From Owenia fusiformis (taxonomy: Eukaryota > Annelida > Polychaeta > Sabellida > Oweniidae): DNA of 64,000 bases. The notes under the pieces are model-generated. The model worked only from the letters and a program-made list of their open reading frames with translations, was not told where the DNA came from and ran no database searches. Shown here one piece after another: positions 45,365 through 64,000 of the stretch (the stretch's first letter is position 1; each line of letters begins with the position of its first letter). The stretch is from contig CAIIXF020000003.1 of NCBI GenBank assembly GCA_903813345.2, forward strand, positions 17,498,931-17,562,930, written 5' to 3'. Position numbers and translations under genes: made by a program.

Positions 45365-46257
45365 TAAAATTTTTATTCCAAAAAATATAACATATGAACA
45401 TATAATACATTAAAAATATATATACAATACAAGTACAGAAAAACACTTAACTTCTTATAAAGTATTACAAAAACTTACTTCTTATAAAATATTACAAATT
45501 CTTTTTAACATATCAAAATCTATATTGAATTTATTTAGTAGAAATACACTGTTGTAGGATAAAAGGTCTGATAAAACTTGCTGTCTAAAATTAATTTGTC
45601 TCAAGACATCTGGCTTTTCATTAAGGTTTGTCCATTTTTTATATATTGAATTTGCAATAATACTTAAAATAATATTTCTGTTTCTAGTTTTTCTGTCTAT
45701 TATGTTAAAACCAACAACAATGTGTTTCCATTGAACATTAAAATTCAAAATATCTCCAACATCTTCCCAAATATTTCTAACCTTCTGGCAATCAAAAATA
45801 AGATGTTTCGCAGTGTGATTTTCATTACAAAAAATGCAGGTTGAACTTATATTTCTGTTCCATTTACTAATCATGTATCCACAGTATAAACAATTATGAA
45901 GAATTTTAAAATTAAAATCAGAAATTTTTTTACATGGCATTTCTTTTATTTTTTGCCTGTATATGATTTTGAAATAATTATTTGTATTTTCAAAATTGAA
46001 CATTGTACTCCAAACATTTTCTAAATTTGATCTCTCGAATTGTTTATTTCTTAATATATTGTAGAAAAACTTTGACTTTTTTCCTTCTAATTTTTCATAT
46101 TTTCCATTTACTATAAAATCACATTTATAAAATATGTTAGTGAATTGAGCTCTATTTGTCTGTATATTTTTCATTGCCATTTTGATAGTACTTCTAATTA
46201 TCATATATTCTTTAATCCAATTTCTTTTGTCATTCAACTTGTCAAAAACATACTTTT
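45330..46257 (-). mobile_element. 5'-truncated LINE, minus strand, with poly(A) tail
   Basis: The T-tract at 45330-45362 is the poly(A) tail on the minus strand. About 120 bp of 3' UTR precedes it, then the ORF2 C-terminal part (45482-46237, extending in frame a little further). The left flank TATTTTTCTGAAAT (45318-45331) recurs in the 41-bp units beyond the right end (for example 46330), consistent with a target duplication. Confidence 0.7.
45482..46237 (-). pseudogene. C-terminal part of a LINE reverse transcriptase ORF2
   Basis: The 251-codon frame has no palm domain. It covers the post-RT region: a hydrophilic segment, then W-S-T-M-F-N ... K-I-L-H-N-C-L-Y-C-G (about residues 110-120), and the zf-RVT zinc knuckle C-I-F-C-N-E-N-H-T-A-K-H-L-I-F-D-C (about 135-151). 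It ends in the K-x-x-x-W-x-N-L-N tail typical of LINE ORF2 proteins. Upstream, the frame continues as ENISKTFQKYVFDKL before running into the 41-bp repeats. It was probably never functional at this site because it is 5'-truncated. Confidence 0.7.
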
Positions 46258-46445
46258 GAAATGTTTTTGAGATGTTCTCTCATCTCTATTTTTTCTGAAA
46301 TATGCTTTTTGAGATGTTCTCTCATCTCTATTTTTCTGAAATATGCTTTTTGAGATGTTCTCTCATCTCTATTTTTCTGAAATATGCTTTTTGAGATGTT
46401 CTCTCATCTCTATTTTTTCTGAAATATACTTTTTGAGATGCTCCC
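46258..46445 (+). repeat. 41-bp tandem repeat, four copies
   Basis: Unit: TTTTTGAGATGTTCTCTCAT, CTCTATTTTTCTGAAATATG and C. Copies start near 46265, 46307, 46348 and 46389, with a partial at 46431. It lies exactly at the 5' edge of the truncated LINE. Confidence 0.85.
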
Positions 46446-46902
46446 CTGTTTGTAATTACATCTGAAGAAATGTCCAATCATTAAAGGCCCTCTCTAATAT
46501 TTGCCAATATAGGTGATTATCCAAACATCGATATGTATTCATTAATTTGACAATTGCCTCTGGACTCTGGAAATTATATCAATACAGTAAGCTACTAGTC
46601 AGTCCAGATTCTAGTCAAATCAAATGTTTTAAAAAATGGAAACACGAATATGACAAAAATAATTTGTTTTTTGATATGAAATAATGATGTTTAGAAAAAA
46701 TAACTTTAAATGACAACTTTTTTATTTTATTTTATTCATGTAATATAATTATTGTCAAGTGTTACATTTATATACTAGATACCCATACCATACCACAACT
46801 GTTTCTGAAAATAATATTCTGGTTAGAGGTATAAATGGTTAAAAGGTGTCTATAGATCATCCTTAAGATCTGGCCTTGCTGAGCTTAAAAGAACAGAAAC
46901 GC
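46446..46902. other. No feature seen
   Basis: AT-rich sequence between the 41-bp repeats and a pogo-like MITE. Confidence 0.4.
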
Positions 46903-47043
46903 AATAAAACCTGTATAAAGTGAACACCTAGAGCCAGAAAAAAGTGTTCACTGTAGGTAGGTGTTCACAGCAGAGGCAATGTGTACAGGAATCAATGTAA
47001 AATGTGTCACTAGAGGAGGTGTTCACTAAGACAGGTTGTACTG
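46903..47043. mobile_element. pogo-like MITE, short subfamily
   Basis: Left CAATAAAACCTGTATAAAGT, right CACTAAGACAGGTTGTACTG|TA. Interior AAGTGTTCACTGTAGGTAGG and GAGGAGGTGTTCACTA as in 4900-5068. Confidence 0.6.
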
Positions 47044-47744
47044 TACCTTTTAACCAAGGATGTCTATAGATAGTTTGATCTCATGAGAAAGCTGTGTAAT
47101 AAAAACACTAACTTACCCTGAGGCAGGCAGTAATCACTGCCCTCTCTCTGAACAGGACAAACAATTATATTGTTTTAATAATGACACAAATTCAAAGGTA
47201 GCTGTCACAGTGTTCCATGGGATTCTGAATAAGAAATAAATGCCAACTTCTTATGAAGAGATAAAGTGAATTTGCCATAAAATAAGCCTTCAGCAGACAG
47301 TTAAATTCATGAATGATAGTTTAGAATTAAATTTCTATTGACTGATTCTGAGTCAAATTATTAACAAGGGTAGTACTTATATACAATAGACATATTATTA
47401 GTATTAAATAACAATTTTTGATATGTACTGTATCTGGAACAAACAATATCTAGAGTAGAATTTTCCACATGAGCAACCATAATTCCAGGCCTGATTAATG
47501 GATCAATTACTAGCATATGTAATGATCAATGGAAAATTTGGTGCAGTTAAACCTGTAAATGTGAATACAAAAAAGAATTGTGGACTAAATGTACCAAAAG
47601 AAAATTACGTGCAGTTAAACGAATATATGTGAACAACAGAAAAAGTGAATATCCCATTGCAATACTTTGAAGTTATTTCAGAGTAACTGATTTTTTCAAA
47701 GACTGCGTAAATGTTCAACATCACAATTTAAGAGACAATTTTAG
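47044..47744. other. No gene; pogo-like debris at 47545-47660
   Basis: GCAGTTAAACCTGTAAATGT and GCAGTTAAACGAATATATGT are two diverged MITE-end-like segments. Otherwise AT-rich. Confidence 0.4.
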
Positions 47745-47748
47745 TTAA

Positions 47749-47933
47749 AGGAATAAGCCATAAATAACCATACACATACTTTTCATGCTTAGCAAAACAT
47801 AGAAAAATGTTTTGATATGGTCAATATTAATCACAAAAAAATGCAGTGCTCGATTATAGCTACCATATAAGGAGAGAAGTGGTCTGGCAATGAACCATAT
47901 AAGGAGAGAAGTGCTCTGGCAATGAGTGTCCCT
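47749..47933. mobile_element. TTAA-target MITE (Kolobok/T2-like), deletion derivative
   Basis: Bounded by TTAA at 47745-47748 and 47934-47937, with ends AGGAATAAGCC and CTGGCAATGAGTGTCCCT. Shared words with 539-1126 include GTTTTGATATGGTCAATATT and TAGCTACCATATAAGGAGAG. The segment ACCATATAAGGAGAGAAGTG-CTCTGGCAATGA is tandemly duplicated at the right end. The long central part of the 539 copy is missing. Confidence 0.6.
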
Positions 47934-48289
47934 TTAAGGACAGATTTGGTACTTTTTACATTCAGATTTTTGGAAGATTCTGACTGATATTGAAAAAAAC
48001 GTAACATGAATAACATTAAGACTTCCCTATAAGTATATTTCGATGAACCCAATATATCCAACTGACCAATTAAAAAAGATGGCCTCTGGTTTATTTACTA
48101 CAAGTGACATCTATTGATTTGTTGATTTTATGACCAATATTTCATCCTGGAGGGTAAAAAATCATTAAGGTTGACTATATTCTACATTGAAAAATATTCA
48201 ATTTAATGGATTATGTCCCTATAAATAAAAGAACCAATTGGTACATGGATTTATTACTTGTCTAAATGATCACACAGTGGCATACACTA

Positions 48290-48655
48290 CTTGTTTATTT
48301 TAATTTAGGAATGCATTCATTACGGTGTGTAGACACCCCTAAGTTTGACATCCTAGACAGCTACTACTGCAAACTAGTATTTGAGTTATTAAAGATTACA
48401 TTTTTTACGAAAAATGGCGGCCATTTTGAATTCAGTGGCCATATTGAAAATTCCTTCTCGAGCAGAGGTCCTACACCCATAAGGCATAAGTCTATAAAAT
48501 TTGAATCAAATCCGTGAAACAGTATTTGAGTTATCGCCCGGGCAAACAGACGGACGGACGGACAGACGGATGAACGAACGAACGGTCGGACGGACGGACG
48601 GACGGACGGCTTTCCTATATCCCTCACGAACTTCGTTCGGTGGGATAATTAGTAT
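48290..48655 (+). repeat. GGAC/hairpin repeat family, copy 3 (best preserved)
   Basis: Body with GGTGTGTAGACACCCCTAAG, AAAAATGGCGGCCATTTTGA and GTATTTGAGTTATCGCCCGG, then GACGGACGGACGGACAGACG and GGACGGACGGACGGACGGAC microsatellite tracts (48549-48609). It ends with TATATCCCTCACGAACTTCG and TTCGGTGGGATAA, forming the family's terminal hairpin. Short frames on both strands are due to the microsatellite. Confidence 0.65.
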
Positions 48656-49960
48656 ATGGGTTTACTTGTCTAAACAACAATGACATACACCTAGTTTATT
48701 TTGATTTAAGAATGCATCCATGGAGGTATCATGTAGCATCAATACAGTCCTATTTATTGGAACATGTCGTATATCATCAATACACACAGTGACATTTACA
48801 TTCGACAGGTTTCGCTGTTATGGAATAGTTATGAAAGAGCATGGTTCCCCCATTTCAATTTATATTTCCATTTATTCTTACTATCTCTTATACTGCTTGT
48901 TATTTAGTAGACATAACTCAACATGCCATAATAAATCCACTGACATAGTAGACAGCTTAAAATAGAGCCACAAAAATCCACTTCGATAGTAGGCAGCCTA
49001 GAACAGAGCCACAGTATGAGGATCCTATAACAAAATGTCACCTCCTAAAAAACTACAACATAGCTAAAACAATAGAGATGTACGAAATATAGTAACACAC
49101 AAACATGTATTATTGACTCATTTCACTTTTGAGTATTTATTTGAGTATTTTCTTTATTATGTCACCACTATATTGGTATAGTATCCAACTTGTTTGTGCA
49201 ATGAGGTTGGGCATTCAGCAGTTGATGTTCGGCAGGGGATGGTTTTCATTTTTCATTTTTCATTCAATTTGTGTAAAATAAACATCTGTTAAAAAACGTA
49301 CACTTCGCAAGCAGAACACTTTTTGTGGTACTGAACCAAAGGAATTCTTAACACTTTATTGTATAGGCCTACTGTATTGTAATTCATATTAAAACTGGTC
49401 CTCCATCTTCAACTATTTAAAAGAACACAACCACAATATTTTGCATTGGCTCTTATGTGAATAAAAACAACGTCATCTTTTATCAATCGAGGAGTTTTTC
49501 TATTTAGCAGGACAAATAATATGCAGGCCTGATATCTTTATTATCAACTGCATCTTCTTAATAATCCTAAACCTAATTTTGGGTGCCATCTATCAAAATC
49601 TTTATCTTATCATGAAGATATCTTGAGAATTTAAATTAAATCAATTTAACTTGTTTCACAAATATATTTGTTGCCATGGTGCTAGTTGCATAACAGTGTT
49701 GATTTGGTTTCTTAATTTTTTTTCAATATTGCATTAATCGGATAGGAGATGGATGATGAGAGGTAGTGGAGGATTCGAAGCTAGTGACAGAAATATTGAA
49801 TATGGTTTATTCTGGCTCTATCACTACTATATGTACATGCCCCAATGGTACTGTGAGGTTGAGATGTACTACTGGTATTCTTATATGGCTCTAGTGTCAA
49901 TGCTACAATTGTACTGTGAATAATGGTATATGATGAGTCATGAATACTATCCATGTTGCT
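48656..49960. other. No confident gene
   Basis: Contains a duplicated segment (CACTGACATAGTAGACAGC / CACTTCGATAGTAGGCAGCC, 48939 and 48980) and AT-rich sequence. No ALAD 3' exon was recognised here. Confidence 0.35.
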
Positions 49961-51031
49961 AAGTAAAGTAAAGTAAAGATACAAATGCTCTCATTTTAAG
50001 AGATTTACATCTTATGAGATGAAATTGCTCCAGAGTGTAGAATGGCATTATAGCAATATATCCTGCAACGGTCATGACTTTTAGTTTTAAAATGAAAAAG
50101 TTATGGTCGTTATGGTAACGGGAGTCGAGGGTATGTGGAGCAACGTCACAAATGTGTTTTACAAATCTCTTTCCTGCTCATAGCATCTTGGCATTCTACC
50201 ATCTATTCCTATATTACATCAAAATATGTACTACAACAGCATAAGGATTAGTACCGTAACATTATTTGATCTCTTCATATAACTACTATCATTGAATATT
50301 CAATATTTTCCCCATTATCTAAACATTTTTGGTGCATCTTGACCGCTGATTCAAAGACTTGACAAAATCATTGCTGTCCCTCTCTCAAATTGTGTATAGC
50401 ATTGACTTTCAGCTGAGACTCATTTTGTATGTTGAACTTCTTACAAATATTGCTTTCAGATGGTCATTAGGTGGAAGTCAAAAAGGCTCTATCAGGTGAA
50501 GATGGGGCATTGTATAGAAAGGTTTATGTCAAGACAATCCATTGTAAGAATTGTTTTCTTCGCTTTGAAAATGGGTGTATTATGGAGATGCAATATTGAC
50601 TTTCCAACTAATCCAGAGGCTGTTTTTTCTAAACACTTGTATGATATTTCTTTGATTATACTGGTTAGTGACATAAAATAGTTCTGATATGTAACAATGA
50701 CATCATTATATAAAAGAAAAAACTACAGCAGTAATAATACAAACAACAAACAAAAATTAGCAAAACATTGAAAGAAAATACCACAATAAAAACTGTTTCA
50801 GTACTGTATTTTAGCAATTTTTGACATTTTAGCGATGTTCTGGAACTGCTCCACTTACCCCTCACAGCTGTAACCATAACCACCATAACTTGAACACGTT
50901 AAGACTATATGTGATGAAAGTTGGTAGATATATTGTGGTAATCTTCCTCTACAATCTGTAGCAGTTTCATTTCAAAAGACCCAAATCTCTTAAAATAAGA
51001 GCATTTGTATCTTTACTTTCCGGACACCCTA
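49961..51031 (+). mobile_element. Mariner-like non-autonomous element, copy 2
   Basis: The right end AAATCTCTTAAAATAAGAGC, ATTTGTATCTTTACTTTCCG, GACACCCT is the inverted counterpart of 6201-6250. The left end is eroded (AAGTAAAGATACAAATGCTC). It aligns in reverse with 6201-7704 but lacks the 614-bp MITE. Its continuous sequence GCAATATTGACTTTCCAACT (50592) gives the empty site. No complete transposase is visible. Confidence 0.55.
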
Positions 51032-51283
51032 TAGTAATGTAAATGCAAAACATCACATGGGGAACCATTAAAAATGTGAAAACTTAACCATTTTTCTCAT
51101 TGACAGAAAATACAATTGAGTTAAAAATCAGAAACTATTCATAACTTAAAATACAAGAATTTTCAGTTTATCAGTTACTTCACTAGTCCCAGCAGACATC
51201 TTGATTTATCAAACTATTTCATATGACTAAAGGAATGGCAGAACAATATGCTCGGTCAACATCAACAAGAAACAAAAGCATTA

Positions 51284-63430
<12,147 letters not shown>

Positions 63431-63439
63431 AAATGGGCC

Positions 63440-64000
63440 TTAAGATCACCATGTTGAAATGGACCATGGTTATACCATGGTATGACCATGGTGCACAATG
63501 GTATATGGCCATCAAATGCAATGAAATACCATGGTAATACCATGGCCGATCATGATCGTTAAATGGCACCATTGCATTTCATGGAGAACAGCGCGTTTTT
63601 AACATGGAGTTTTCCATTGAAAAAATACTGCCAAATCTCCATTGTGATATCATTGCATTTGATGGTCTCTGACCATGAAATACTGTGAAAAATATACCAT
63701 GATAATACCATGATTAATGATGTTCACGTACATTACTGTAATGAAATATCATGGTATGACCATGGCATTTGATTGTCACATCTACAATAAAATACCATCA
63801 ACCATGATACAATGGTAATACCATGGTAAATGATGGTCAGGAACATGGCAATGAGATACCATGGTATGACCATGGCATTTGATTGTCACATCTACAATAA
63901 AATACCATCAACCATGATACAATGGTAATACCATGGTAAATGATGGTCAGGAACATGGCAATGAGATACCATGGTATGACCATGGCATTTGATTGTCACA
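63440..64000 (+). repeat. CCATGG-rich satellite, becoming a clean 110-bp tandem repeat
   Basis: From about 63440, words such as ACCATGGTAATACCATGG and TGATGGTC recur irregularly. From 63751, CATGGTATGACCATGGCATT and TGATTGTCACATCTACAATA recur exactly every 110 bp (ends at 63780, 63890 and 64000). Each unit is rich in CCATGG and ACCATGGT palindromes. The array runs past the window edge. Confidence 0.8.

Noticed and set aside
45155-45367. 70-codon ORF ending in poly-Phe
   Set aside because: It runs into the T-tract of the minus-strand LINE tail; only its middle part is meaningful, as a LINE fragment.
48364-48683. ORFs on both strands rich in Arg-Pro-Ser-Val or Asp-Gly-Arg-Thr
   Set aside because: Produced by the GGAC microsatellite of a dispersed repeat.

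Overview
This is an AT-rich, intron-containing, repeat-dense animal nuclear sequence. The gene content (beta-tubulin with classical intron positions, porphobilinogen synthase, a KCNE-like single-pass membrane protein) and the repeat landscape (short elements carrying internal tandem arrays, GGAC-rich repeats ending in a TATCCC...GGGATA hairpin, many TA- and TTAA-flanked MITEs) suggest a marine invertebrate, most likely a mollusc or another lophotrochozoan. That assignment is an inference from style; no species-diagnostic gene is visible.

Region 1-44 kb: I see no convincing host gene. This part is a mosaic of mobile elements and satellites. It holds pogo-like MITEs ending CAGTAAAACCTGT...ACAGGTTTTACTG (TA targets), TTAA-target MITEs of two kinds, a hAT-type MITE with a perfect 8-bp target duplication, a pogo-like element that keeps a helix-turn-helix fragment, mariner-like elements, a truncated LINE with an 11-bp target duplication, and a Helentron/pearl-like family (5' ATGTCACCACC, 3' hairpin GTCACCAC...GGTGGTGAC) in several copies, one of which carries a 1.4-kb tandem array. 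There are large minisatellites at 22.4-24.7, 26.1-27.5, 30.6-31.2, 31.4-32.8 and 34.1-35.4 kb. A 2.8-kb nested foldback sits at 35.7-38.5 kb and a 2.9-kb TTAA element at 38.6-41.5 kb.

Region 44-47 kb: one intronless ORF (44340-44861, +) encodes a 173-residue type I single-pass protein resembling the KCNE (MinK) potassium-channel beta subunits, preceded by a short in-frame uORF. Downstream, a 5'-truncated LINE (minus strand) appears inserted into an older plus-strand LINE fragment next to a 41-bp tandem repeat.

Region 51-63 kb: three internal exons of porphobilinogen synthase (ALAD) lie on the minus strand at 62507-62651, 51663-51750 and 51290-51376. They carry both active-site lysine motifs. 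The 10.8-kb intron between the first two contains a complete four-exon beta-tubulin gene on the opposite strand (54408-59485, 445 aa). The same intron holds several MITEs and a mariner-like element, with a decayed transposase, in the 3' flank of the tubulin gene. The window ends in a CCATGG-rich 110-bp tandem repeat.

Two sets of related copies inside the window act as natural empty/filled site pairs, so some insertions and their target duplications can be read directly: a TTAA MITE inside a pogo-like MITE near 0.5-1.1 kb, and a 614-bp MITE inside a mariner-like element near 6.5-7.1 kb.
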